Positions 1 to 12,685 are shown, numbered from the stretch's first letter. The stretch: DNA of 64,000 nt from Klebsormidium nitens (GCA_000708835.1 DF237004.1:7480-71479); one strand, 5' to 3'. Numbers and translations: made by a program. The notes: generated from the letters alone by a model not told the origin.

Positions 1-600
1 GAACCGGCGCTCGAACGCTCTAGCTCCCTACGGACTACGGCGGCGGCAAAGGCGGCAAAGGCGGCAAAGGCGGCAAAGGCACAACACTGGCGCTAATGCT
101 GGCGCATTGAGGGTTTATTTTGACTAATATAGAGTTGGCTCAGCCTTGGGTTAGGTCTCATGGATAACCATTCAATCTCGTAACCATAACCCGTAGGAGT
201 TGCCACGTCATCCGGGTTTGGTTACAAAACTTGTTGACCCGGGTGTAGGTTCCATTGACACAGGCAGGCAACCTGACCAGTCACCTTGAGCACATATTCA
301 AGGCCATAGGGGGGCCATAGTTCCCGAAACTGGCAAAGAATCAAAATTTGCAAGGGGTGCGCACGGGGTGCGCAAGTCTCTAACCATCACCTGACGTTTG
401 AAACAAGATCCAAAACGTCTCGAGCATACATACCTACATATATTTGCGATCGAACTTCAAGTCCTTGACTAGTTGCCTTATTGTCCTATACACATGATAC
501 TCCTTGAGGCTGCATAACATGTGCGCTTCGACTCACTACAACAGCTTAAGCATCTCTCTTCTCTATGACAGTGTTCAGGATTCTGCTTCCCATTCATAAA
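1..600. other. 3' flank of the aldo/keto reductase gene, no gene assigned
   Basis: No convincing coding exon is seen. The only structure is the 9-bp tandem repeat at 42-77. After a possible acceptor at about 31 one frame reads a Gly-Gly-Lys repeat up to a stop near 110, so the start of the window could hold the end of a glycine-rich gene that begins outside. This is weak. Confidence 0.4.
42..77. repeat. (GGCGGCAAA)4 minisatellite
   Basis: Four perfect copies of the 9-mer GGCGGCAAA in tandem. In one forward frame they encode Gly-Gly-Lys repeats. Confidence 0.9.
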
Positions 601-3600
601 CTACAACTCGCCATCCCAAAGCTCTGTCGTCGTTTTGTAAGGACCCGTTTTTTTGCCAACGAAACCCGTTCCAGCAACGATGCGCCCCTGCAAAACATAC
701 CACTTCTTTTAGTGAACGCGAACTATAACGGCAGCTCCGTGAAAAGTCGATTGCTCGAACTCAATTGACGGATGTCATGCTGGTCAACGCGGATTCCAGG
801 AGCTAGGCTTGAAGTTGGACCTGAGGACAACTCCAGGACTGTTCAATTCACTCGGCCCGAGGACACCTTTTCAAACCAGGCCCGGGACTCTAGACTTGAA
901 GGGGAGCACAAACCTGGGAATCAAGTTCAGTGAGTTGCGCACAAAGACGAATCTCATCAGGGCCGCAAAAAGCAAGTCGAGGAGTTGACTCAAGACCTAG
1001 ATGTGGGGCAAGACTCAGACAGAAGCCAAACTGACCTGGTCTTCGATCGAGCTGAGCGCCTTCATGTCCTCTTCCGAGAGCGACCACTCGGTCACCTCCA
1101 GATTGCTCCGCAACCGGTCGAAGTTGGTGCTCTTTGGCAGCACGCTCGTGCCCCGCTGGAGGCCCCACCGCAGAACGACCTGCGCGGGCGACTTGCCCAG
1201 CTTCTCCGCTATCTGCACAAAAAGGATATCAAAGTAAATCCAAGCTGAGCCCAAGTCCACAAAAGGTATCAAAAACATAGTTGAACTGTTCACGTGGAAC
1301 CCATGCGGAGTGCAAAGCCCTTGCCCAGCCTTTTCGTGGGCATCGAACGTAGCGGCAAGTGCGGAACGTAAGGGAATTGCAGCAAAAAGCACTAGAACAT
1401 GCAGCTGGAAAAGGGGACCTTCGTGCTTTACAGCACCAGGACAAGCCATTCGACGTCGAAAATCACGAGGTTTCAAATATCAGTGTTGTCCTTGCGTTCA
1501 GATTAAGACTCCGAGAAAATTCGACAACAAACCGCCCTTACTTGCTTCACCACCGGGTACTCAAGCACCTTCCTGTTCTCGTCGCCAGAGCCCAGAGGCG
1601 AGTACGCCTGCAATCAACGGGGAGAGGATGAGAAGCGGGGAAGAAAAGCAACGAAAGAGCGTGCAAAAGCTAATGGGGCGGGTGATTCCAGAATCTTTCA
1701 AAGCCTCAGCGCGCTACATCTGAAAGGCAATCTTGTAAACGGGTTCGAGCAAAGACCAAGGCTTTGTCCGGAACAATCTGGGACAAGTACTTCTGCCAAC
1801 AAGGGATATCGGTACGTTCGTACAACTCCAATAACTCGAGTTTCTACTGCAGCACTGGAGAAAAGCCGTCATTCAGGTTTCAAAAACCCAGCGCATCAAT
1901 ACTTTTTCACCGTTGCATATGCAACATTTCTTGCCGACTGAACTCCTTCCCTTGTCTCCGAATCTTCGGACCAAAGTATTCCTGCTTCGTTTGGAAAGCT
2001 CACCGAAAGATGCACGCCCTTCTCCTTTGCGAACGCCAGCATCTTGTCGTTTCGCCACAGCGGGTGCAGCTCAATCTGGTTCACAGCGGGCGGAACCTTG
2101 GCATAAGACAGAACCTCGCCCAGCTTCTTCATTGACAGGTTGCTAACCCCAATCGACTTCACTAAACCCTGCTCCTTAACCCGCTCCATGGCCCGCCACG
2201 TCTCCTCGTAGTTGGTCTCATCCACCAGCTTCGAGTCGCTCGTGTCGCCCTTGCGGACGCGGAGCGGCCAGTGGATCTGCGGATTAAGAGAGGTTTGAAA
2301 AGGATTAACCAGTACTGTCAGATGTTTTTGGTTCGCCACCACGCTTCGTCGTTCTGAATCTCGCGAGCTTGAAGCGGACAGGTGTGATTACCATATCAGA
2401 GCATGGGCAAGCATGAACACAAAACATGGGTTGGGAGGACTGGTTGTGGCACCTCTACTTCGAGAACGTCCTGATAAGGTTGACTTCATACAATGAGGAA
2501 TAATGGCTAAAGGTAGACACCTGGATACAGTGAAGAAGCTTGCTTGGCTGAAAGAAAGACCAAAACGCACCAGAGGGAAGGAGGGAGGGCGACGAGAGAC
2601 AAATTGCACAATATATCAAAGTCATCAATACAGTGAAAAAGCACCGAGAGAGCCCCTGGAAAGATAGCACCCAAACGAGAAAGGTTGGCGCTCACGGAAG
2701 AAACGATGGCTCACTAGGGCAGATGCATCAAGAAAAGTATGCTTACCAGATACAAGTCCAGATACTCGAGCTTGAGGTCCGACAGCGTTTGCTTGAGAGC
2801 TTGTGGCACATCCTCCGCCGCATGCTGGTCGTTCCAGAGCTTGGACGTGACAAAAAGCTCCTCCCGCTTGACAAGGCCCTCCTTGAACGCGGACTGGAGC
2901 GCTACGCCTATCTGCATATGGATTGTGGTACATCACTCGTGGCTTTTCTAGATCCTTGTCAGGAAAAAAGACTTCTTCTGTCGTGTTGGATAGGAGACTA
3001 TGACGAGGTCTGCGTGGTTGAGCCCCTGTCAAGGCAGCGACTCCGGTCACAGAGCCGCTCTCATAGAGCAGAAGGTTCAACAGGTTCGGTCCACCAGCAA
3101 CCCTGTTTATGAGACTGTGACGTAGCTCCTGAAGCTTGTTCTGAGGCGGACAAAGTGCTGCCTGCAGTATGCATCATGATGTAAAGCCTCCAAAAGTTCC
3201 AGTTTGAGAAAAGCTTCAATGCTCAGAGCAAATATAAATGAAGAGATAATCTCAAAGAGCCCCACCGCACAACTTTCTAACAATGGTGGTACAGATGGTT
3301 TCTTTGAATGAAGAGAGCCCTTATGCCCTGCAAAATCTCCCTGTTTGGCATCGCTAAAACTGAACTGTGGGCTTCCAGAGATGGAGAGGTGTAGCTGCAT
3401 GCATTGGTGGCAAGCAGTCAATAGTCTAACTATACCAGCACAGCATCAGACAGCATGGCCGATGGGAGAAGCCTGAATTGCACCCAAGCACAAAAGGGAG
3501 GTCAAGCGGGGGTCAGTGCAGCCAAAGCACTGGTTACATAGTCCAAGCTACCACCACCACTACTTTTTTCACCCCCTTTTTCTGAATGTTTTCCAAGCCG

Positions 3601-4257
3601 CAGCCAAGGAGGTGAGAAACCCTCCCTAACCAACAACTGGCTAAAAAGTTTAAAAGTCTTTTGACAAGGATCAGGTTTTGCACCATCCCTTCATAACGCC
3701 GTTATGTGATGGTGGTGGATATAATTACACCACACCACACCACATGTCCATCACAAGATTGCTTCCCTCAAGCTTGGCATACTGATCAAAGCACAACCAA
3801 AGCATGGTATCAACAAGTGAAGGAGTTCATCCGTTGAACCTCCGGTTTCAGTGAGGGTCTTCTGCATCAACTTAGGAAGAAAGTATATGCTGAAAAAGCT
3901 CCTTACCTCAGCCTCATTGCCGTAAATTGCCGCGCAGTCAATGTGCCGGTATCCAGCCTTAATTGCAGTCTTGACAGCCTCCCCCACTTGGCCTGGCTCA
4001 GATCGCCAGGTCCCCAAACCAACGCCAGGAATCTGATGGCCAGAGTTCAACTTGAAGGAAACTTTCGTCCCCGTGCCCACTTCAGAACCCATGCTCACAG
4101 CAGATTGCGCAAACGTGCGGAGCAGGAACGAGGTGCGGCGGGCGCACGTGGCAAGCAAACTTTGAGACGCAATGGTGCTTGATTTGGGCGTGAGGAGATC
4201 AGGATGGAAGTCGGAAGGGACACCTTTTAAATTTTGATTGACCCACTTGATCAGCAA
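601..4257 (-). CDS. Aldo/keto reductase, AKR4-like, with N-terminal extension
   Basis: NADPH-dependent carbonyl reductase of the aldo/keto reductase fold. Spliced CDS: complement(601..687, 1036..1212, 1542..1607, 2004..2276, 2747..2911, 3907..4257), 372 residues. Each junction has a usable donor and AG acceptor, and all five introns are phase 0. The catalytic tetrad is present: D107 and Y112 in [14 protein letters not shown]141 in TSKLW, H174 in LIHWP. The C-terminus ends [14 protein letters not shown], as in plant AKR4C proteins. Residues 1-55, before a second Met (MGSEVGTG), are Ser/Arg-rich and may be an organelle targeting peptide; starting at Met56 gives 317 residues, the normal family length, so either start may be used. 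The gene is divergent from the GST gene. The substrate cannot be told from the sequence. Confidence 0.93.
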
Positions 4258-4825
4258 AAGCTTGGACGAAGCTTTGGCCTAGGGAAAGCGACTGGCAAAC
4301 AGTGTGGATAGATACCGGTACTCAAGGAATCACGAGGAAGACGGTCCCTTTCAAAAAGCATCCAGCCAGCATGCAGCCGTCGATGATCGTAGAGGGTGCC
4401 ACTTGTGTGCATGTGGGAGTTTCTCGACCCTCTCTGACGTACCCGTAGTGGCACGACCCATTCGCACCAAGCTCTTACGAAAATTATTTTTTTCGCTTTT
4501 CTGATTTCGCACCAAGGTTCGGGGGGATATTTTCTTATCGCACAAGCGCAAATTTACAGTGTTTCAGCCCATTTCTACGCGATTTCAGGCTTCATTTGGG
4601 TTTATTTCCGTTTCGCTCTTTCGCACCAAGGTCAGAATAATTTCCGGAATTTTTCGCACCAAGGCCTTTCGAATTATTTTTGGTGCGAATGGGTCGTGCC
4701 ACTACGGTACCCCTTACGTCATTTCAATGGCGGATCAGTCCATTCAAGTTGGCAAGCTCCAACCCACGAAAGTGCATTCTTGATCCGCATTTGCTTCTCA
4801 ATCCAACGGATCGGCACCTGACCGC
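4258..4825. promoter_or_regulatory. Shared upstream region of AKR and GST genes
   Basis: The 568 bp between two divergent start codons must hold both promoters. Nearly half of it is the MITE at 4443-4709. I did not find an unambiguous TATA box. Confidence 0.55.
4443..4709. mobile_element. MITE with 28-bp perfect TIRs and TAC target duplication
   Basis: The left end begins CCGTAGTGGCACGACCC and the right end is its exact reverse complement over 28 bp (4443-4470 and 4682-4709). TAC flanks both ends, consistent with a 3-bp target duplication. There is no coding capacity. Inside, the motif TTCGCACCAAG occurs in the left TIR and again near 4507, 4619 and 4653, all in the same orientation. The element is AT-rich between these copies. 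A 3-bp duplication would fit Harbinger-like or CACTA-like cut-and-paste elements, but the termini match neither clearly. It lies in the shared AKR/GST promoter. Confidence 0.88.
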
Positions 4826-7800
4826 ATGTCCAGTCTCGTCCTCCTGGCAGCACTTCAGAAGCGTTGCCTGACGTCCCCTTTTACTTCTCGCATCACATCA
4901 CAGGCGCGCACCACTTATCAGAGATCTGTCATAGGCTTATATCATCCCTCCGTTGCATTTACTGGGACTGCAAGCGGAACTGCACTTATCAAACCAACGT
5001 TGGCATCTTGCGCTTATCGCAGCCCGCACAACGGTTCTAGGGTAGTGTCATTTCCTGCCAGGGCAACGATGTCGGCTGTGGACAACAAGAGAGCAAGGAC
5101 GGAGGAGGCAGTCGGGGAGGGCGCCAAAAAGCTGCAGCTCTACTCGCTTGCTACTCCGAATGGACAGAAGGTAAGAGTGCAACAACTAACAGTCAGGGAA
5201 GGAGGGTAGAAAGCAAACGAACGTGATCTTTCGTTGTTAATCAGGATTGGTTCCTCCCATCTGAGATGAGCACTGGTGGTTGAAGTAAAGTATCCAGAAG
5301 AGGTTTGCAAGGTGGTCGTTTGATGGCCGCTCTAGCACCTGCAGTGGCTCAGAAAACAAGGTGATGCTGTGGCTTGCTTGTGCACGTTCCTTGCACATGT
5401 TGCCTCATATTTTGACGTGGATTGCACAAAGGTTTGCTGCGTAGGCAATTATTGGCGGTCTTTTTCAACAATCTGGCTGAGTGGTCGCAACAGTGGTCGC
5501 ACAGTGCTTATAATCTGATCCGTACTCAAAAGGTACTATTTTTATGCAGAAGGTTTGCTTTGATTTGAGTCCTGAGCAAAAGTCTGAAGCAGATTCTAGA
5601 CCACGCTCAAATAGGAATGGTAGAAACAGAGGGCAGACAATCGTGGGCTCGAGTTTCTGAAATACCTGGCAAGTCTGACTAACGAAGAGTAAACCTCTAA
5701 AGGGCCTCAATCAGGACCAAGCTTGGGAACAGCAGGATGATTAAATGATGGCTCAAAGATCTGGCCTTTAGAATGTTCATCAATTGCCACCTTTAGGAAG
5801 AAGCTGGAGGAGCATGTGAAGGAGCCTTGTGGAGAATACTGTTAGATGGATTGCCGATTGCCTTGTTAAGCACTCGCCAGACTGAACAGCTGATCTCCCG
5901 ACAGCATTGAAGTGTCAACCCACCAGTCCGGACGATTACCATAATCACCACCTCCATACGAATTGATTAGGAAAATGATGGTGTTCCAAGGTCCTTTGAG
6001 GTTGCCACCTCCTGACAGGCGCTCTGGGACAGTCACAGGCTTGATCCGGAGAGAGGTTGCTCTGTTTTAGACCGGATTCTAGGCAAAAGCCCCATACTTC
6101 TATCTGACTGCCATGTTGATTCTGGGGACTTCAGTCCATGACATGGTACCTGAAGAAAGTAAAGATGGTGCGCGAGGTGTGGTTGGCATCCAGTAGCAAG
6201 ATATGCACTTTACAAAGTGTCCCTGCTCATGCAGATTGGAGTTGCGCTGGAGGAGATGGAGATTCCTTACGACGCGCACACTATTGACATATTCAAGAAC
6301 ACCCAGTTTGAGGACTGGTATGTGAAGATCAACCCCAACTCCAAAATCCCGTCAATCGTGGACCCCAATGGCCCAGGTAAGCAGCCCCTCATATGTCCTC
6401 GAAGGCTTGAGCACAGAATTCGCGTTTGAATTGGGTCAATCACTGCACCCAGATTGGCTTGCCACATATGGTGCTGTAAAAGTCGACTCCATGGAAAACA
6501 GAAGTTAGTTAACGATTGTTGTTTCAGAAGCCCTTGTATTTCCAGTGGCCCTGCGGAAATAACCACAAGGATGATCTACCAAGGCTCGTTAGCTTGGTAT
6601 CGTACATATTTCCACTGACATGAAACCATTGAAAAGCATCTGGTTTGGCTTGGTGGATTTGCAGTTATTGAGCAGAGTCGCTGGTCGATTCAGTTGTTGG
6701 AGTTGACTTCAGAAAGAAAGTCCGCCATCTCTAAATCATCGAGCAAGTCATATCGTTGGACATTCGGCTTTTGTTTCGGTCGAGTACAGCTTCGTATCAA
6801 ATTGATTGAAACCATTTCAACATCGGCAAAACGTCAGCCACTCTCAAATGCTTGGGTAAGGCACCTCAATAAAGACCCGACCTTCAATCAGTCAAAATAA
6901 CATGCATTCAAAAGCCTTGTGGGTGGATCTCAACTGCATCCGCTTGTCTGCTCTGGGCGTGCTTTTTCACGGCAAACCGACCAGCTTTCTGCATATCGTG
7001 CCAATAATCTTTAGCAATTGTGTGCAGGCGGTGAAGAGGTGCACATGATGGAGAGCTGCGCAATCCTGGTGTACTTAGCGGAGAAGACGGGCAAGTTCCT
7101 GTCCAAGGATCCGATCAAGCGGCTCGAGACCCTGCAGTGGCTCTTCTTCCAGGTGGGTTTGAAGAGTCTGAGCTCTTCTCCACTTTCGTGACCGCCGGTA
7201 TCATCGCTTTCCCAGAGATTGAAAGTGTTGTGGGCTGCGCTGAAAAAACTCTTTTTATTCTTCGCTCCAACGTTGTACAGCGTTTTGAATTCAGGGAATG
7301 TCAGGTCCCCATTCCTCATGTCTGGCTTCTTGCGCCTTTCGCATTCTTGCACGAGCCAGAACGATGATTTGTGGGACCAGTCCGTGAACTCCGTTCAGAC
7401 TCTCCTGAAAGCAGCACTACGTTCTCGAAACGTAAGCTTCTCGTTTTAAGCGCAGCCCGCGTTGCGTTCCATCTAGTCCTGGCGCGCTTTCTGTAACAGA
7501 TTGGAGCTTATGCAGGCCAGTCCGCCCATCAAGTAGTTTGCCGCTCGTGTCATACAACGGCATGGGTTCTCTCTACCGGTGAAGTCGTTTGCTGATTCCA
7601 TCGGTCACCTCCTTGATTGAACCGCTAGTTCAAAGGTTGACCATCATTGATTGCGTCACAAGGCTCCTCAAATCGGTCAATATTGGGGCTGCCAGTACGG
7701 GCACTCCACAACGCAGGCGAAAAGTGTGCACATTATTCTTCTCCCTGACGTCAATCGCTGATCTCACTGCCCATCTAGCTCATTAGTCAGCTGACGTCAT

Positions 7801-9072
7801 TGCTGGCGTCATCAGGCGGCCCGCATCGGGCCGATGTCGGGGCAGTACGGTTACCTCCTCAAGTACCTACAGCGGCACAAAGTGCACTTGATTGCTTCCA
7901 CTTCTGACGTCGGACGCTTAGGTTATCGTTGATGTGATTCCTTGTTTCACCGGCTGACGTCATTCCTCACGTCGTCAGGCGGCGCACGTCGGGCCGATGT
8001 CGGGGCAGTACGGCCACTTCCAAAAGCACGTCGGCAAGAGGTTTGCTCAATTCCTGCACGGCTGACGTCAGATACCAATGTCACCGTTCAACCGACTGCC
8101 TGTTTTCACCATCTGACGTCATTGCTTGCGTCATCAGGCGGCGCACGTCGGGCCGATGTCGGGCCAGTACGGGCACTTCCACAAGTACGTTGGCGAGAAG
8201 TGCACGCACCCGTACCCCGAAGAGCGCTACCGCACGGAGGTGACGCGGCTGCTGGGCGTGCTGGACAAGCGGCTGGAGGGGCGCGAGTTCCTCGTTGACG
8301 ACGGGTGAGTGTCGCTTTACGGTCCCTTTTCCTGACCTCGCGATGGGTTTGTTTGATTATGAGCATTTGGTTGCTAGTTCCATCTGTGAGTTCCGGGTGT
8401 CTTCTGAAGGATAGACCTTCTGGCTGGAGGGTCTCGAGTTCCTCAATGACGATGGGTGAGTCTCGGTTAATCTTCAAACCCATTGGGGCATTCGTTCAAT
8501 CACAAGATAGGCTTCTCGTCTTTTCCTAATTGCTTGTCTCTTACGGGCACTGGGGTTGTGGCGCGTTCTGCGCGCTTTATTTAGTAGGCTCGATGGACAA
8601 CTGCAACAGCAGTCCGCCAAAAGGCCAGGTCGCTTGATTAGGGCATTGGAACCGGTCACCCAGCGCTGAAGACGAAAGGCATTTTGATCAATCATGTTAA
8701 CCGTGTGCTCACGCTGCGCATGCAGTCTTACATTGGGCCCGAACCAACCCGTCTTTCAGAGAGCTTGCGATTCTTGTCACGGTTGCAGAATGGGTTCTTT
8801 AAAGACCCGCTCTCGGTCCACATTTAATCATGCTCGACGTCATGTAGCGTCGGTCAGGGTCGCACAAGCTGACGTCACGGCTCGCTCGCAGGTTCTCCAT
8901 CGCGGACATGGCCACTTTCCCGTGGCTCGAGTGCATCCGCGGGCCCAAAGGCTACGGCTCTCCGCAGTTGCTCGAGCCACACAAGAACGTGACGGCGTAC
9001 CTGGACAGGTGTCTGGCGCGGCCGGCCGTCAAGAGGGGGATGGGCGTCACCCCGTTTCCCGAGCGGAAATGA
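4826..9072 (+). CDS. Glutathione S-transferase, Ure2/YghU (nu-like) type, N-terminally extended
   Basis: Glutathione-dependent transferase or disulfide reductase. Exons: 4826..5170, 6235..6376, 7028..7152, 8138..8304, 8892..9072; 319 residues with consistent phases. The thioredoxin-fold part covers PNGQK-IGVALEEMEIPYD and the motif NPNSKIPSIVDPNG, then ESCAILVYLAEKTG, which lines the glutathione site. The helical part contains LQWLFFQ, GPMSGQYGHFHKY and FSIADMATFPWLE, typical of bacterial and fungal Ure2/YfcG/YghU relatives. The first 81 residues, before an internal Met at 5069, are hydrophobic and Ser/Arg-rich, like a plastid or mitochondrial transit peptide; starting at that Met gives about 238 residues. 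Three partial copies of exon 4 ends lie in the introns on either side of exon 4. Confidence 0.92.
7791..7887 (+). repeat. Echo copy A of GST exon 4 acceptor side
   Basis: Repeats the end of the intron (TGACGTCATTG, CAG) and about the first 70 bp of exon 4. Its own acceptor is at 7815/7816. It reads AARIGPMSGQYG and then diverges, so it cannot replace the whole exon. Confidence 0.9.
7954..8041 (+). repeat. Echo copy B of GST exon 4 acceptor side
   Basis: Second upstream copy with acceptor at 7978/7979. It reads AAHVGPMSGQYGHFQKHVG in the exon frame, then reaches a stop. It is closer to the true exon (start 8138) than copy A. Confidence 0.9.
8421..8466 (+). repeat. Echo of GST exon 4 donor side
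   Basis: Copies the last roughly 40 bp of exon 4 plus its gtgagt donor into the following intron, about 120 bp downstream (LEG-EFL-DDG then GGTGAGT). Confidence 0.88.
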
Positions 9073-10165
9073 GTGCAGTATTAGGGAGTGAACGGCACGC
9101 AATTTTGCCGAGGAAGTGTAACACATTTTTGCGGATTGAGGTTGCACGATCACCCCAACCAAATCAATTGAAGCCGCCGAATGAGTTGGATCATTGTCCG
9201 TTAACTGGAGCCGAGAGACAGTCTGCGCCGCTCTCATACAGATGGATTGAGATTTGAGTCGGCTGTAACGATCAAAGCAAATATTCACTCGAGCTCCCTT
9301 AAGCAGTCAACAATGCACATCTCCAGATGTCAGTTTACCATGTAGTTTACGTGGGGCAGATTTAAACGCAGCTAGTAAGTCAAGCGGTCGGACATGATTG
9401 TTTTAACTAATTGGCTACAAAGGTTTTGCTGAGTTCGCTGCGTTCAATGTATTTATAGGTGTTTATTTGTTACGTGGCACGCAAAACTAATCGTGGATAC
9501 AGAAAGCCTAACTTCCTCAGGCAAGCTGAAGTAAAAAAGTCGCCATAACATGATGCAGAGATCGCGATCTCTGAATCCTGAAAGCATGCGCCATGGCTCT
9601 CAAAATATTTCCTTTGGCACCATTGCCGATGGTCAACTAGATGAAACTTGTGAAAGCATGCACAGTGGATCGACCACAATATCATCAGAGTGACAGCGCC
9701 TATAGCTGCAGATAGGCATGCTAAGAGCATGCTTGCACCTGATGGCACTGATCTCTTTGACAGCAACTTCATTTGGTTATGTCGGCTGTTTGATCCGGTC
9801 TGAATCCGCATTCGGTAGCAGATGTGGCGGCAGAGTGGCCGCAGCGTCAATATATCCCGTCCGGACATTTAAGACCTGGCCACCATTTCGACGATCACTT
9901 GATCATATGGGGAACTAAGTGGATATGCAGTGAGACGGAGTCCTTAAGACTCCCCATGCTTGACAATCGCAAGACATACCGGTATTGGGTTACGTAATGA
10001 CCCTACATTGCCAAGTTATACTGTTTTAGTCAACTTTGTGTTGACACTGATCCACCGGTGAAAACCCAACAATTGAAACGTGCAGCTCACACACGTATCG
10101 TCGTGGCCGATTGAAGCTTCGTTCGAACCAGAGTACCGAAGGTACATTGATGTGATTCGCAGCAT
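9073..10165. other. Intergenic, GST to MYND gene
   Basis: Both genes point rightward. Only short unsupported ORFs are seen, with no RNA gene and no repeat. It should hold the GST 3' UTR and the MYND promoter. Confidence 0.6.
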
Positions 10166-12685
10166 ATGATTTCAAATTGTGCTCCTGACTGTGCGGGCAC
10201 TTGCAAGCAGCGCACGCATGCACGAAGTGGTAGCGGCGAAGGAAGGACGACAGCAAGAAGCGCATTTGCAGAAGCGGGTTGCAAAGCGGAAGGCACAAAA
10301 CGCTGTGCGCGGACAAAACAAAAGCTGCAGTGGAGCTCACGTATCAAAGTAGAACCGTCATCACAACTGGGGTTGGAATCTCCTCAATCGAGGCGCGCGC
10401 GTTTTGTTTGCAAAGCGATGGAGGGCGACCTGGACGAGACTGTGGAGCGCTGCGCTTCCCTGCTGACGTCAGAAAGTGACGGGATCCGGGCCGGTTGGAG
10501 CCTGCTGATAGGCCTTCTTCAAGGTGGAGATGAGAATCGGCTGAGATTCGCCAGGGTCGCCCAAGAGATAGCGGCATGTAACGGGGGCGCCGTACTTAGG
10601 CGGCTCTTGTGGCTGACGCTCGGGCGACTATACCGGATTGAGCTCGATACTGAAGGTCGCCAACACTTCCTCGCATCTAGTTACACGCTGTCGCTTGGGA
10701 TGCTGACGTCGAGCAAGGTGGTAGTGAAGCGCTGCTTGAGAGAGGGACTCCGGCCGGGAGGGGAGGAGAACAAATTCCGGCCGGAAGAGGATGATGAAAC
10801 CGGAACAAAGCGGGGGGAGAAGGACAACGGAGGAGGACCGGAAGAGAAACGGAACGGAAGAGGGCCAGAAGAGAAGGAGAACGCGCGGCAGATCTACGCG
10901 CACCTTTTGCGGCACGTCGCGCACTTCTGCAAGATCGTGCGCCTCTCGGGGGGCCTTTGGAACTCTTCCACCTTAAAACGTTTGTCCACTTTGGTCGTGG
11001 CCGGTTCTCTGGAATGCCTGGCCAACTTTGCGCGGGCTTCGAAAGCATTCCGGGACGCTATTCGCGACGCAGCGGAAGAGCCGAACATGTTCGAGCAACT
11101 TACGGACCTGCTGCGCTCGGAGTGCGTGGCACAAATGTCCTCTGATATTGTCCGGAAGATCCGGCTCGCTTTGGCGGGTCTAGCAGTCTCGCTCGCGTCT
11201 TCTGCGGACAGTCAATTTTGGGCAATCGACCGGGGTCTCCTAAAGCTGATCGCAACCATCTACGAAGCGTCCCCCGTGCGAGAGTTGGCCAAACTGTCCA
11301 AGCGGGCGGCGTCTCCGGCGTACCGCTGCAACATCGCCCTGTTCCGCTTGCTTTCCGTGGACACTCTAGCGGAAAAGCTGCGCGCGCACAACGTGCTCGA
11401 AGGTTTCCGCCCTCACAAGCGGACGATCAACAGCGCGGAACCGGAGTCCCACCCCTGGGCGTACTTCGAAGGCAGGTTGCAAGGTCTGGAGATGCCCCTG
11501 AGACGCGAGCTTTCCGCCGCGGATTGGAAGCTCGCGGAAGAACAGCTCAGCGGAAGGTACTTGGTCCCGGTTGTATGCTCGTGGAGGCTGTGCGCGGCCG
11601 GCCGCGAGCCCGTCATTGGGAAGGGGTTTAGCAAATGCGGGCGCTGCCAGGTGGCACGCTACTGCAGGTGAGAGCCCCGTCGTACCAGCGGAAAACCATT
11701 TCATTTGCCGGTCCGCTTCGCGTTCTGCGTGAAGTCGACAAGATGCGGCCAAGTGGTTCAATCAATGTCTTCCTTAAGAAAAGAAGGCATTATTTCCCGA
11801 TTCAATTGTCTTCAGATTGTAAGTATTTTCCCGTACGAGATCGTCTTTCTGAGGCTTCTCTTTTGATCTAGCCATTCCTACTCGTCTTGGCAATGACGTC
11901 AAGGATGCCTTCGGGTGGACAACTTGGAACTCTGGCTTCGAATCGTCTCTTTGCAACCTTGAGGTCTGATTGGGGCAACCGAACGTCAAAAAGTTTCCTA
12001 GCTCGACAGAAGGAGTCGTCAGAAAGTGTCAAATTGAATGGGGAGATCGCAGCCGCGGACTGGATACGCGGATTGACTTTCGTTCTTCCCTGTCAGACCT
12101 CACTTTGAGTACAGAGGTTACGAGTTGTCATGCTGCAGAGAACCTTTCAGGGTCTAGCTCGGGAGCTGGCAAATAGGCCCATGGCCGGTAATGTTTCTCT
12201 GCACGTACACAGTAAATCGAGACCCGGTTTAAGTACGCTTTTCAGTATGGGCAGGGAGGATTATGTTCAGCATCGATCTGAAAAAAGAGACCTTTCAGAC
12301 GATATTAGTCTTACGATTTGAAGTCGAACTTCAAGGCGCCTATGTCCTTGATGAGGGGACTTTTCAGTCGGAATCGTTCTTTAAGACCGTGCTTGATCCG
12401 GGTCCTGATTTATAGTGGTAGTCCAAATATGCATCCTTCGCGTCCCTGTTGCATTTGGTGTCCGTATCTCGCTCAGATCTTTTGGAGGATTTGGATCTAG
12501 CCCGAGCGTTCATCCGTTGAAGGTTACTTCAGCATCTGAACCGTGCAACATGTTCGAACACGGCCAAGTGTCATTTACACGTGCTTCTTTCATGCAGCAA
12601 GGAGCATCAGAAGCTGCACTGGGAGACCCATAAGAAACATTGCAAGGCACCTCAGGCAAAGAAAGACGTGACGAAGACAGAATGA
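10166..12685 (+). CDS. MYND-type zinc finger protein, intact copy
   Basis: Exons 10166..11667 and 12598..12685 splice in phase to 529 residues. A start at 10418 (MEGDLDETVERC) would give 445 residues and matches the most conserved start in the inverted copy, so it is a strong alternative. The body is helical and armadillo-like, with a Glu/Lys/Gly-rich insert around residues 200-235. The C-terminus is a MYND finger split by the intron: CSWRLC, then CGRCQVARYC in exon 1 and SKEHQKLHWETHKKHC in exon 2. It departs from the usual ligand pattern: the first pair is Cys-x4-Cys and the expected Cys after YC-x3 is His. MYND fingers bind proline-rich partners; the partner is unknown. A decayed paralogue lies inverted at 32491-34556. 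Confidence 0.85.

Noticed and set aside
4443-4709. Calling the MITE a CACTA element from the CCACTACGG end
   Set aside because: CACTA elements begin with CACTA at their outer 5' end; here the motif lies in the opposite sense at the right end.
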